64,000 nt of DNA from Apostichopus japonicus (GCF_037975245.1 NC_092576.1:26737611-26801610); one strand, 5' to 3'. Counted from the first letter of the stretch, positions 37,971 through 51,474 are shown. The notes: generated from the letters alone by a model not told the origin. Program-made: numbers and translations.

Positions 37971-38299
37971 TCAAAACAGCCATAAATTTCAATCACGTTC
38001 TGAGGGTAACTTTTAACCTCACTTCCTTTTAGATACTGTAGTAGCTCCTTGACTTGATTCTGGTACTTAACTTGGTACTTCATCAAATATAATGGAAATT
38101 TCATTACAACAAGAGCCCAAGGGCACTGTGGTTCCTTGCTTGGGGTATATGACAATACACATAATATTATCAAGCAAGATTGGGCTCAAATAGTCCTAGT
38201 AATTGTGGTCCTACATGTTCCCATAAAGTAACCAACACTATAGCCAACACTTTTGTGATCACAAAATGTGATCGGATTTTTGTTCAAAAGGCACTTTTG

Positions 38300-40460
38300 A
38301 GATCTAAATATGGCATCGAAAATGTAAGAAATATATGAGACCTACAAGCGTGTCAACAGATATGATAACATTGGTGACCTCAGATGACATGACCTTTAAG
38401 TTTCAAAAAGTTCCACCACCCCATTCACAACTTGTCCCAAAATATCAACCATGTCACACCTTGGCATTGAGATTTAATTGCATTAAATGTCTAAAAATTA
38501 ACTTTGAACTTGTATACATAACTTCACACACAAAGGTCACACGGAGGTCAACCAATTGACATTTTTGATCGGTGAGACCTAAATAGAGCATGACCATATA
38601 CCATTTGCAACTTGTCCAAAAATATCAACCTTGTCACACCTTGGAACTGGGAGTTATTGCATTAAATGTGTGAAAATTAACTTTGACCTCATACTTCGCA
38701 CACGAAGGTCACACGGGGGTCAACCCATTGACATTTATGATCAGAAGGTACCTTTAACATCTGAAAATAGCATCAAAACTGTAAAAATCCACAAAACACG
38801 AAAAGGTCACCAGAGGTCAAATTGAGGTCAAGGGTCACCCAGATGCGAATCGACAATTGGATTACATTGAAGCAACTCCCAACCCTAAAGGACAATTTGT
38901 TCTCAAGTTATCGCAAAAATACTAGTTTTTTATCATTAATTGACCTTTGGTGACCTTGTATCACATGACCGTTAAGTTTGAAAATATTCCCCTATACCAT
39001 TTGCAACTACTACAAAAAAATCAACCTTGTCACACCTTGGAACTGGGAGTTATTGCATTAAATGTGTGAAAATTAACTTTGACCTCATATAACTTCGCAC
39101 ATGAAGGTCACATGGGGGTCAACCCATTGACATTTATGATCAGAAGGTACCTTTAACATCTGAAAATAGCATCGAAACTGTAAAAATCCACAAAACACGA
39201 AAAGGTCACCAGAGGTCAAATTGAGGTCAAGGGTCACCCAGATGCGGGTCGACAATTGGATTACATTGAAGCAACTCCCAACCCTAAAGGACAATTTGTT
39301 CTCAAGTTATCGCAAAAATACTAGTTTTTTATCATTAATTGACCTTTGGTGACCTCGCATCACATGACCGTTAAGTTTGAAAATATTCCCCTATACCATT
39401 TGCAACTTGTCTCAAAATATCAACTGTGTAACACCTTGGCACTGGGAGTTATTACACTAAATGTCTGAAAATTAACTTTGACCTCATATAACTTAACATA
39501 CAAAAGTCACCTTGGGTCAACTTATTGACATTTTTGATTGATAAGACCTAAATAGAGTATCAAACTATACAAATTGAAACATTTTTTTCTTTGCCCATTT
39601 TCTACCCCCAAAATACTAGTTTTTTAACATTAATTGACCTTTGGTGACCTCGGATCACATGACCGTTAAGTTTGAAAATATTCCCCTATACCATTTGCAA
39701 CTTGTCCAAAAATATCAACCATGTCACACCTTGGAACTGGGAGTTGTTGCATTAAATGTCTGAAAATTAACTTTGACCTCGTATAACTTCGCACACGAAG
39801 GTCACACGGGTGTCAACCAATTGACATTTTTGATCGGAAGGTACCTTTGATATCCAAATCTAGCATCAAAACCAAACATTTTCTTTTTTGCTCGTTTCCT
39901 CCCAAAATAAGCACATTTTTTCTAATGTGACCTTTGACCTTTTGACCTTGGTTTCAGATGTAGTTTAATCTCCTGATTCCAAAAAACAAAACGACAAGTC
40001 TGTACAACCATCCTAACTCCGACCGAAAAACTTTGACCCGATATAACTTCGCACATAAAGGTCACACGGGGTCAACCTATTGACATTTATGACCAGAAGG
40101 TACCTTTGACATCTGAAAATAGCATCAAAACTGTAAAAATCCCCAAAAACACGTAAAGGTCACCAGAGGTCAAATTGAGGTCAAGGGTCACCCAGATGCG
40201 GGTCGACAATTGGATAACATTAAAGCAACTCCCAACCCTAACGGACATTTCGTTCTCAAGTTATCGCATAAATACTAGTTTTTTATCATTAATTGACCTT
40301 TGTTGACCTTCGATCACATTACCGTTATGTTTGGAAATGATCCCTTACCCCATTCACAACTACTCCCAAAATATCAACCATGTCGGACCCTGTCAATGGG
40401 AGTTATTGCTGTTTTTAATATATTGGTTTTTGGCATCTAACTGACCTTTGGTGACCTTTG
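38300..40460. repeat. Degenerate ~300-400-bp tandem array rich in AGGTCA words
   Basis: Diverged units share catgaccgttaagtttgaaa, ataccatttgcaacttgtc, caccttggaactgggagtta, aattaactttgacctcatat and aattgacctttggtgacct. The spacing of one landmark (acaatttgttctcaagttat) is about 401 between the first two units. The array begins some 450 bp upstream of the WW exon acceptor. Confidence 0.85.
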
Positions 40461-40576
40461 CGAGCACCAAAAACAATAGGGATCTTCCTCTCACTATGGG
40501 CTATCCACCCAACAAGTTTGATCATGATACATCATTTCCTTATTGAGATATCGTGTACACAAGCCAAGCGTCACAT

Positions 40577-40622
40577 ACACACACACACACATACACACAT
40601 ACACACACACACACACACACAC
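40577..40622. repeat. (CA)n microsatellite
   Basis: CA dinucleotides with occasional TACA interruptions. Confidence 0.95.
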
Positions 40623-40799
40623 GCCAAGTTGAATGCATAGGTTCCTTGCTTTGCAAAAAGCAAGGAACCAAAAATCAGTCCTTTGATGGTTTGAACTACC
40701 AAGAATTTGAAGTGATGGAAAAAATGATTTCAAAATACTTTCCACTTGAATAATGAATGCTAAGTGTTGTCAAGAAAACAAACTTTCCAGGAAACACAG

Positions 40800-41270
40800 G
40801 TAGGTATTTACTAATCGTTTTGTATTGTCAGTTACACCTTAGAGTGACTATTCATTATATATATACCAGGGGTGGCCTTAGCTGGATTCCAATCTAAAAT
40901 CTATAGTAATAATACTCACAGAGTTTGGAGAACTCTATGATCCACACAGGAAATAATCTAGTGTTTTAATCTAGGTACAGTATTTACTATTCATTTTGTA
41001 ATATCAGTTACACCTTAGAAGGGGTAGCCTTAGCTGGATTCTAATCTAATCTATAGTAATCATACTCAATAAGTTTGGAGAACACTATGATCCACACAGG
41101 AAATAATCTATCTAGTGTTTTAAGCTAGGTATTTACTATTCATTTTGTAATGTTAGTTACACCTTAGAAGGGGTAGCCTTAGCTGGGTTCCAATCTAATC
41201 TATAGTAATAACACTCAATAAGTTTGGAGAACAACTCTTATGATCAAACAGGAAATAATCTAGTGTCCTT
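40800..41270. repeat. Three diverged tandem copies of ~150-176 bp
   Basis: Landmarks gttacaccttagaaggggta, gccttagctggattc and ctatgatccacacaggaaat recur, with gttacac at about 40831, 41007 and 41156. Confidence 0.8.
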
Positions 41271-41597
41271 ATTTTGTGTAACTGTTTTTGCAGGCTCTGA
41301 ATATATTGTCTCATATACAAGACTATACATCTTTACACTTGTATTATAGCAATTGGATCATTTTGCATCCTAGCATTTTGTGATGCCATAAGAGATAAAT
41401 TATTTCCTGTCTAAATGCAACAGGAAACATCAACACGTCCATTGAGAATTCCAAACCTTATCTGGTTTTGACATAAATTTCCACGAGCGACAGGCTTACC
41501 TGTCTCCTCGCGACCAGGTAACGAGCGGCGGAGTTAATTGTGATGGAAGCAGACAATTTCCCTGCTAGTAACAACACCCCACCCATACAATAAGTAC

Positions 41598-42255
41598 CTT
41601 TGTATTGTATTGTATTGTATTGTATTTTTTGTATTGTATTGTATTTTTTGTATTATATTGTATTGTATTATATTTTTTTGTATTGTATTGTATTATATTT
41701 TTTTGGTATTGTATTGTATTGCAATTTTTGTATTACATTGTATTGTATAATATTTTTTTGTATTGTATTGTATTATATATTTTTGGTATTATATTGTATT
41801 TGTATTTTATTTTTTTTGTATTGTATTGTATTTTTTGTATTATATTGTATTGTATTATATTTTTTTGTATTGTATTGTATTGTATTATATTTTTTTGGTA
41901 TTGTATTGTATTGTAATTTTTGTATTACATTGTATTGTATAATATTTTTTTGTATTGTATTGTATTATATATTTTTTGTATTATATTGTATTGTATTATA
42001 TTTTTTTGTATTGTATTGTATTGAATTTTTTGTATTATATTGTATTGTATTATATTTTTTTGTATTGTACTGTATTGTATTGTATTATATTTTTTTGTAT
42101 TGTATTATATTTTTTGTATTGTATTGTATTGTATTTTTTTGTATTATATTGTATTGTATTATATTTTTTTGTATTGTATTGTATTATATATTTTTAGTAT
42201 TGTATTGTATTTTTTTGTATTGTATTGTATGTATTGTATTACATTTTTTACAAGT
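41598..42255. repeat. TGTAT-based pentanucleotide array, ~650 bp
   Basis: Short (TATTG)n runs alternate with atatttttttg spacers, giving higher-order blocks of roughly 40-60 bases. The Cys/Ile/Val/Leu/Tyr-only reading frames (up to 232 codons) are artefacts of the repeat. Confidence 0.95.
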
Positions 42256-42913
42256 ATTGGACATAATTTACTGCTCAAATGTTACCAAGGTATTGTGAAA
42301 CCTTTCATTTGTCATTGTTTGGTCACATACTAAGGTTCTGTTTACTACAGTAGCTAATACATTGGATGTTTTTAGTTTATATGTCATATATATATTTTTT
42401 TTTAAATAACTTTTTGAACTGTCATGACAGAAGACGTCCTTAAAATTTAATGAAACAGTAATGTCACAGTAATTATACTAGGAATACCATTCCAAGTGGC
42501 CACTGATGCTAAAATGTTCATATTCATTAGAGGGGGGGGGTAATGCCCACCCCTGACCCCTATTTAACTGGTTTGAAATAAGCCAGGAAACCCCTTGAAT
42601 ATCCGTCTGTAGGTAATTGAAGTGATCTCTTAATTTCCTCTAATTATAATAATTAGTCACTTTACTTTAACCACGTAGGCTTTTAATTATACCCAGACAC
42701 TAAATGGTGATGATTTTATTGTGTACTACACAATCTAATCCTCCCTTTTATGTAAATTCTCCATGACAATGGTTGTCCTTTCCTATTGTTACAGTGTCCT
42801 TCCATATTGTACAACACTCCTTAACAATTCCTGAGATATCTAGATATCTAACTCTTTTGTGCCTTTCTCAAGTTCCTCTAATTGCACACATGTAAATTAT
42901 ATACATATGTATA

Positions 42914-43221
42914 TAGGGATGTGCTCACAATGGAGGCTGCGCCCAGCAGTTCTGAATGCCGCCCAGCACAAACAATATTTTAAACATTTCCGTCCAGCAC
43001 TTTTTTGATGATAATTTAACAAATTTTACCATAACCAAAAATCTGGGAGAATACATGGCACAGAATAAGAAAAACAGCACCACCTTAGTATACTTCATGC
43101 GCAAAATTTGTCCAGTGGGTAGGGCGTACCGGTACCCCACCCATGAGATACCTCTCCCAGGGTGTGGATCACACTACCGCACAATCTGCCCGGCACTCAA
43201 ATATTCCTGAGCACATCCCTG
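42914..43221. mobile_element. hAT-type MITE, ~308 bp
   Basis: Terminal inverted repeats tagggatgtgctca (left) and tgagcacatccctg (right) match except for the outermost base. The flanks tatgtata and tatatata are a 7/8 match that could be an 8-bp target duplication, though the site is AT-repeat rich. The interior is CpG-containing and non-coding. Confidence 0.65.
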
Positions 43222-44875
43222 TATATATATGTAAATGATACTAAGTTCTATATAAACCACACTGTGGCATATATACTGGATACGTACACAGCTCTGTACA
43301 CTGTGTCTGAGAGCTGATTTGTACACCAGGCCTGAATACAGTATGTAGATATATATGTACAGTTGAACACATAACAGTAACGGCATCTACAGTCCCATAT
43401 TAAACTGTACAGTATAGTTAAGGCCCATAAATATGCCAATTACAAAAGTTATGAATTGAATTTAGTGCTTACACAGGAACCAGAAGGCAAAACTTCAAAG
43501 AATTTTAACAATGTAGTTAATATCAACCCCAAGTAGATAGATTAACTGTCTTCTGCCTGTGTGCAGAGTGTACACTGTGTGTTAAACTCAGTACATACCA
43601 AGAAGAAGATGGTCAAGTGCAGTACTATACTCCCCAGGGGGTCTCCATAAGGCAGCTGGAAAAGGTGGGGGAGGGGAAGGGGGTTGGTAAGACTGAGACA
43701 TAATAAATGAAGGCATTATCAGGACCTAACAAAAGATGTGGGATTAAGGGGGGGCCCAAACTTGGGGCACACACACATTTTACTTTCTAAAAGAAAACCA
43801 TAAATGGCCTGAACCCTGGAATGGGGTTAAAGAGTATTTTGTTCACTTGTAAATTGCACTGTAGGCAGCAGGAGGGTGGAATTGATCTCTTCAGACCTAC
43901 CATGATTTATCGCCATTTGTTTAATAGGATTTATCAGTCATTATAAATAATTAGTCATTAAAAATAATAAGTCATTGAAAATAACAGCAGTCATTAACGA
44001 TGCCACTCGATAAACAAATTGTGATCGCCAGGATCCCTGATGGACACAATGTTGCATGAGTGTTACAGTAAATAAAATCATAAAATATCATCATCATAAC
44101 ATACAAACTTGCAAATCAGATTTTTTTTTTCCCCTCAAATTTTACAAACTTGCAAATCAGATTTTTTTTTCCCCTCAAATTTTTAAGCTTTTTCTTTACA
44201 GATAAAATGAAAGCTTGAAACTTCTGTGTTTTTTTTTTTTTGTGTGAATTATCAAGGTATTAGAAATGCATTATATTCGTGGGATTTTGGCAATGAATGA
44301 ATAACTTGAATTTTTTTTTTTTTGACCAAAATCAATACAAAAGGCTATTCTCTAAAAAGGTTTGGGTAAATAGACAAATAGTACACGCTTCAGTAACTGC
44401 CCAGTGTACACACATAAAACCCACACAATAGCCACTTAGAATTCATAACAATGGCCTTCTGATTGGTACAAAGCTGTGAAGGGTATGTTTAAGGGTATGT
44501 CAGGGTTAAAGTTTAACCTTAAAATTCTTTTTATCTACGTACAGCATCCACAGTATCGCAAAATGAAATCAGAAAAACAAAAACTTTATAAAAATATTGT
44601 ACTTAAAGTATCACAATACAGTAGGTAAAGTGTTGGGAAAATTTGGCAATAGTCCATTATATCATTATACATATCAAGAGAGAAGGTGGGGGCGGGGGGG
44701 GGCAGGGGCTGGGGACTTTAAAGAAAAAAAGCTGGATGCTTGATAACACAAGTTTGGTGATAAACACTTTATAATAACAACTTGACAACTTAACACAAAC
44801 TGTATAATATGTGGGTTAACACGAAAACAAAACAGAAACCATAGCTCAGTCAAATGATAACACCTGTAGACAAAT

Positions 44876-45570
44876 AAGACAATTACACATTAGCACCAAG
44901 TGTATCTAACCAATATTAAATAAATAATAAACATGTCATTTATAATTCAAAGGTTATAGTACACTGTAAACAATCTCACAGACTTTAAAAAGCAGAGCAC
45001 CAACTTAACACCTTCCACACAATGATATTAACAACAGTACAACACCAACTTTGCACTGCATCAACATTGGCATTCACACATTTATATCATGTTCTAATTT
45101 AGTACAGTATATATCACAGTATAAAATCTTGTGCTAGGAGAGATTCAACTCTCTCCTCAGTACCATGCCCTGTCTTAACACTACAAATATCTCACCACAT
45201 TCTCTCACTGAGTCACTGTAGACAACTACACATTAGCACCAAGTGTATCTAACTGATATTAAAAAAATAATAAACATGTATAATGCAAAGGTTATAGTAC
45301 ACTGTAAACAATCTAACAGACTCTACAGAAGCAGAGCACCAACTTAACACCTTCTGCACAATGATATTAACAACAGTACAACACCAAACTTTGCACCGCA
45401 TCAACATTTGACATCCACACATTTATATCATGTGTGCTTATAGTACAGTATATATCACAGTATAAAATCTTGTGCTAGGAGAGATTCAACTCTCTCCTCA
45501 GTACCATGCCCTCTCTTAACACTACAACTTAATAAAATATCTCACCACATTCTGTCCCTGTGAGTCACTG
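44876..45570. repeat. Tandem duplication of ~343 bp
   Basis: The first unit starts at acacattagcaccaagtgta (44885), the second at 45228. Both contain aaaggttatagtacactgta, aacaacagtacaacaccaa and ctaggagagattcaactctc. Differences are scattered substitutions and small indels. Confidence 0.88.
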
Positions 45571-46404
45571 GTTTCTTTGGTGAAGACACTCAAACAAAAG
45601 ATACTATTTTAATAAAATTACATATACAGATGATGAAAAAATGATTCATTTCATCTGTCTCATATCACCTCATACTGTAAATAAGATGACTAATGGGGTT
45701 TACCCTCCTCACAAGATATAAACTGCACTACAGTGTGTGTGTAAGCTACATAAATTACCGACTAAACTTATAGGTTTAACTGAATTAAAAAAACCCAAGC
45801 AGGATACATTACTGCAACCTATACTATTACTAACAAATACGATTAAATCTTACAATCAACATGCCTTGGTTTAAGGACAATTTAGTTCAATTTCTGCTGT
45901 TTAGGAACAGGAGACAAATTGGCTTCTTATCTTCTGTCTTTCTCTCCACACAGAGAGAAACAAAGTTCCGTGGCCTGAAACTCGAGGTCAAGCACAGACA
46001 AGGGGAGGAGGAGAACGAGGGAAGGATAAAATTAAATGAAAGGGATGAAGCGTGAAAATGACCGGCGGCCTGTGGCGGAAGATGACATGAACCAAATCAA
46101 ATCTGATTCGAAAACTTTGAACCCCTGTGAGGAGAGTGGAACGGTCTTTTCGAGCAGTGCAGTGTGAACTGAAAGCGATATCAACAAGAGAAATTTGAAG
46201 AATTATTTGGAGGGGAGAGGAGGAGGGGGGGGGGAACGATAATCAAATTTACCCGTTTGTTAATGATGGATTGAGGGAGGGCTCAGATTTACAGTTTGAA
46301 ACAAATGGTTCTACTGCCGCTGCAAATATTTAACTGAATCCGAAGGATGTGATAATGGCTATTAATTTCAATACAATTCATTATATTTTCAATATATTTT
46401 TCAA

Positions 46405-46537
46405 TATATTTCAATATATATATATATATACATATACATTTATACGAATATATAAATATATATATATATTTATATAAATATATATATATATACATATACA
46501 TTTATACGAATATATATATATATATAAATATATATAC

Positions 46538-46582
<45 letters not shown>
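46405..46582. repeat. AT-rich microsatellite block
   Basis: Alternating tatata and ataaatata words with gaatatataaatatat and tacatatacatttatac pieces occurring twice. Confidence 0.9.
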
Positions 46583-46585
<3 letters not shown>

Positions 46586-47237
46586 TTCTCCCCTCTAGCT
46601 GTACGAGGTAGTTAACAGTTTCTATAGGGTTTCTTCAGGTCATCGAAAGGATATTGACAGCAATGACAAGGCAGATTTTTCATTGTCTTTTTTTCTGTTG
46701 TTGCTCTGTTTGAATGACATAAAATAAAATGGTTTTGTATACATATCATATATATAATAAATATAAAATATTTTATGCTAATAATATAAAATATAGTCAA
46801 AAATATAAAATATTTTATAAGAACATTCTAGATTTTAAATCCCATACCTACAGTATTGGTATCAAGTTTACACTTTTATCAAGTTTAACTCAAGTATCAA
46901 GTTTCCATTTTTAATACCAGGTGTTGACAATATTTTGAGATTAGCAATTTATCTGTCAACACACTACCTTCAAGCCTATCATGTAATAGAAGGCGCACCT
47001 TTTTTTTCAAATGCTGAAGAAATGTGCCAACAATTTCAAAATGTTATGATATCCCCTTTGTTAGTAGTTGAAAACAAGTAGTGTCTGGTGACAATGTTTT
47101 TTAATATTTTTTCATTATCTATATCTATGTGAGCTTAAAACCGTGACTAATTGAATATCATCATTTTATCTATATTATTTTCAAAATTAGGGTTTTGTCA
47201 GGGTTTGTCAGGGTTTTGTTATTTTGTTGTCATTTAA

Positions 47238-47302
47238 AAGCATGAAATGAGCGCTATATAAATTTGTTAAGTGATTATAAAAATAATAATAATAATATTT
47301 TT
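47238..47302 (+). mobile_element. LINE/SINE-type 3' tail
   Basis: Reads gagcgctatataaatttgtt followed by aataataataata. Only the terminal motif remains. Confidence 0.5.
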
Positions 47303-48359
47303 TTTTTCAATTCTTCAAGAGATCTAAGAGGCTGTCATTATTTCATAAATCACATTTTATAGCTGAGTGTGATGAAATAAATACAAAGGGGTTGGCACCG
47401 ACTACCAGAGGTTGGATGGAAGAAAATTGATTGACATATACCTCTGTCTATGATTTAGTATTGAAGCATGATGGAATTCTTGTATACACTTCAGCAGAAT
47501 TTGGTAGATAGGTAGACTAGTTGTGGTCTGTGTTCATGTTAGCTGACGATTACAACACTTGGTTAACCACATATAACAATCCACAGAGGACTTGGACCAT
47601 TAAGCTTGTAACATGAGGCTAACCACCATTACAACATTATTTACAGCTGTCTTCTTGACTTTATAATCACCCAGTCCCTGGATGAGGAATGCAGGGATGA
47701 GCAACTCCATGCCAGTGTACCCTTACGAAAAAGATATTTAGCAATTACACCGCTGAACTGCACGCACGTGTAAGTTACATACAATGTGTGTCTATAGTGC
47801 AGTGTACAGTCCCCTTATATTCCATCTGAATGAATGCACCGTACGTACAGTAATGACCGACTTGTAAAAGGAGGGTGAACCATGACTGGTGAAAGAACAA
47901 AATATGTTGAATTTAAACATCTGAGATGGGGAGGGGGAGGGAAGGGGAAGTGAGGGGGTAATGCTAGGCAAGAAAATCAAACAACTTGATCCACTCTCAA
48001 CCTCCCTCCCCCACAAAAGCCCACCCCCCCCCCCACAGCCCCATCATATCGAGAGAGTAACCATGTGATCAAGAAAGTGTAACGTCAAGTGCTGGTATCA
48101 CTAAGTCCCTTCGAAAGCTGGAGAATAGATATAACTATATATATTACGGCATAGTCTTGGTTCAGAGTTGGTGAGCGATTTAATATCACTGGACTGTATA
48201 TATGTATGAATATTTATACATGGCTTCCAGGGTAGTATATAAGCTGCTCCTGCTGTTGCCTTTTGAAGTTTGATACCATAGAGAGAGCTAGCTATATAAG
48301 ATGTACCTTACAATGGAATGACAGGCTGAGAATATATAATATTGATATTGTACAACTGA

Positions 48360-50025
48360 GCTCAATACCCTCCCTCACCTTGCACTGTAAACTGATACAG
48401 TGTGTTAATATGTCAGTAATCCAATATGAGCATTTGTTTTATTTATTATTACATGGTGGTGCCTGCATCCATTGCTACTGTACTACCCTCCCCTCACCTT
48501 GCACTGTAAACTGATACAGTGTGTTAATATGTCAGTAATCCAATATGAGCAATTTGTTTTATTTATTATTACATGGTGGTGCCTGCATCCATTGCTACTG
48601 TACTACCCTCCCTCGCCTTGCACTGTAAACTGATACAGTGTGTTAATATGTCAGTAATCCAATATGAGCATTTGTTTTATTTATTATTACATGGTGGTGC
48701 CTGCATCCATTGCTACTGTACTACCCTCCCTCACCTTGTACTGTAAACTGATACAGTGTGTTTATATGTCAGTAATCCAATATGAGCATTTGTTTTATTT
48801 ATTATTACATGGTGGTGCCTGCATCCATTGCTACTGTACTACCCTCCCTCACCTTTTACTGTAAACTGATACAGTGTGTTTATATGTCAGGAATCCAATA
48901 TGAGCATTTGTTTTATTTATTATTACATGGTGGTGCCTGCATCCATTGCTACTGTACTACCCTCCCTCACCTTGCACTGTAAACTGATACAGTGTGTTTA
49001 TATGTCAGTAATCCAATATGAGCATTTGTTTTATTTATTATTACATGGTGGTGCCTGCATCCATTGCTACTGTACTACCCTCCCTCACCTTGCACTGTAA
49101 ACTGATACAGTGTGTTTATATGTCAGTAATCCAATATGAGCATTTGTTTTATTTATTATTACATGGTGGTGCCTGCATCCATTGCTACTGTACTACCCTC
49201 CCTCACCTTTTACTGTAAACTGATACAGTGTGTTTATATGTCAGGAATCCAATATGAGCATTTGTTTTATTTATTATTACATGGTGGTGCCTGCATCCAT
49301 TGCTACTGTACTACCCTCCCTCACCTTGCACTGTAAACTGATACAGTGTGTTTATATGTCAGTAATCCAATATGAGCATTTGTTTTATTTATTATTACAT
49401 GGTGGTGCCTGCATCCATTGCTACTGTACTACCCTCCCTCACCTTTTACTGTAAACTGATACAGTGTGTTTATATGTCAGGAATCCAATATGAGCAATTT
49501 GTTTTATTTATTATTACATGGTGGTGCCTGCATCCATTGCTACTGTACTACCCTCCCTCACCTTGTACTGTAAACTGATACAGTGTGTTTATATGTCAGG
49601 AATCCAATATGAGCATTTGTTTTATTTATTATTACATGGTGGTGCCTGCATCCATTGCTACTGTACTACCCTCCCTCACCTTGCACTGTAAACTGATACA
49701 GTGTGTTTATATGTCAGTAATCCAATATGAGCATTTGTTTTATTTATTATTACATGGTGGTGCCTGCATCCATTGCTACTGTACTACCCTCCCTCACCTT
49801 TTACTGTAAACTGATACAGTGTGTTTATATGTCAGGAATCCAATATGAGCATTTGTTTTATTTATTATTACATGGTGGTGCCTGCATCCATTGCTACTGT
49901 ACTACCCTCCCTCACCTTGCACTGTAAACTGATACAGTGTGTTTATATGTCAGTAATCCAATATGAGCAATTTGTTTTATTTATTATTACATGGTGGTGC
50001 CTGCATCCATTGCTACTGTACTCTC
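48360..50025. repeat. 118-bp minisatellite, 14 copies
   Basis: Head-to-tail units of actgtaaactgatacagtgt, atgtcagtaatccaatatga, gcatttgttttatttattat, tacatggtggtgcctgcatc and cattgctactgtactaccct. Period is 118, or 119 where the spacer reads gcaattt. Two linked variant types alternate (see findings). The many 66-74-residue frames starting MSICFIYYYMVVPASIATV are repeat artefacts. Confidence 0.97.
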
Positions 50026-50219
50026 TCTCTGGGACAATTGCTCTCCAAGTAAGTCACACATCATTGCACACAGAGTTCAAAACATCTCCTGATGATTTTT
50101 TCAACAACTTTTCAGGGCAGTTACATATTGCAGCCTTCTAGGCAAACGACTCGTCCTCCGTCATCATCGCTGCTCGGTAATTATGAAAGGGGAGTCCTCC
50201 GACCTATTCCCCAATCTCT

Positions 50220-50294
50220 TCAAATTTGAAAGCTGTTGTACAATCCGAGAGGCAGGACGGGGAGCGAAGCGTCGTAGTCATCTTCGTCTTCCAT
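50220..50294 (-). other. 24-codon small ORF in a CpG-richer patch
   Basis: The minus strand has ATG in a strong initiation context (atcATGG), giving MEDEDDYDASLPVLPLGLYN then SFQI and a stop. It lies in a CpG-richer patch (50120-50310) just beyond the 118-bp array. It may be a 5' UTR ORF or part of an untranslated first exon of the minus-strand gene, or chance. No plausible splice donor precedes the stop. Confidence 0.25.
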
Positions 50295-51474
50295 GATGTT
50301 TTTTTCGGGAGAGGAGTGGGAAGAAAGCTGGCTGTTAATATATCAGCACAGCTGAGAGTTGGATAATGTTACCATGCTATAAATATCAACAGATATATTA
50401 ATATATTGTAGGATTACATATGACTGGGCTTTAATATCAAAGTTCATTGCTGGAGGGGGAGGGGGGGGGGCCTCACAGAGCCGTGTATAAAGTGTTTAAA
50501 ACATACTGAAAAACACTTTCAGAAACTTGACAGCAGCTAGGCTTACTTCATAATGTTGAATTATTTCTAAGTGGATTTTTCCTTTCATGTCTGCGATAAA
50601 AACATGATCCTTTTGGAAGAAGTACAGCTTGTCGATAAATTTATGAGGCGTGAATGATTTATTCCTATATTGGGTATAACAACAGGAGAGGGGGGGGGGT
50701 GGGGGGAGGGAGAAAGCAAGAGAGGAGGCAGGGGTATAGAGTAGATATTATGTGAGCAGAATATTGATTGAGATATCTTTAACTGTATATAATTCAATAA
50801 CTACTACAGTCCAATTCCCTTCTCACTGTTGCTGTGTGGTATTGTCTCCATTGTATATGACTCCTGGTCTTAATGATGACTCCTAGCCGGTTTTTATCAC
50901 ATCTACCAATATGTAGAACCTTTTGGGTATGAATCTATACATATCCCTGAAAGGTTTTAATGTGTGTAAGATATATCCAGCAGTGTCTACCCCTCAAAAG
51001 GTCAGACATCCTAGATTCCTGGTAACCCTACGGTCACCCCCTCGTCTTAATACAGAGAAATCCGTTTCATTTGAGGATGACTTTGGCCTCCAGCTCTGAG
51101 GCATAAATGGTGAGAGGAGGTGTCACCGCCTCTCTACTAAATGGGAACGTCACGGGTCAAAGGTCATGGCATTAGCGGCGAAGTCAGTGGGAGTTAGGAC
51201 TATGTGAAAAGAACTCACTGTTATTAGGGATGACATGAAAGTAAACAGAGCCAGTGCATTATAACCTCTGGGACCTACATAAATGGATACCGAATACTAC
51301 CGGTTGGTGGGTATCGATTAGATTTCGGGACATTGTAGATTTACAGATCTGAAAACTAGAAATTATATGTAAACTGAGAGTTGTAGATTCTGACGAAGTT
51401 GACGGGTTTCCCCGAGAAGATTATTCTGGGATAGGAATCCACACGTGGGTCGGGGAAAGATTTGTCTAGTGTGC

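Noticed and set aside
41600-42333. 232-codon frame that looks like a hydrophobic membrane protein
   Set aside because: Produced entirely by the TGTAT repeat; only Cys, Ile, Val, Leu, Tyr and Phe occur until the array ends.
45861-46055. Plus-strand 64-codon frame after a cag acceptor-like site
   Set aside because: Charged low-complexity end, no family resemblance, and no partner exon on that strand.
47640-47740. Possible short minus-strand exon (frame with SSLHSSSRDW)
   Set aside because: No clean acceptor; does not match the expected first WW domain.
48360-50025. CRISPR-like regular repeats
   Set aside because: Units are contiguous with no unique spacers, and the gene structure and SINEs show this is animal DNA.
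48263-50141. Series of 66-106-codon frames with identical MSICFIYYYMVVPASIATV starts
   Set aside because: The 118-bp period is not a multiple of three, so the frame only recurs because the DNA repeats; there is no selection signal.
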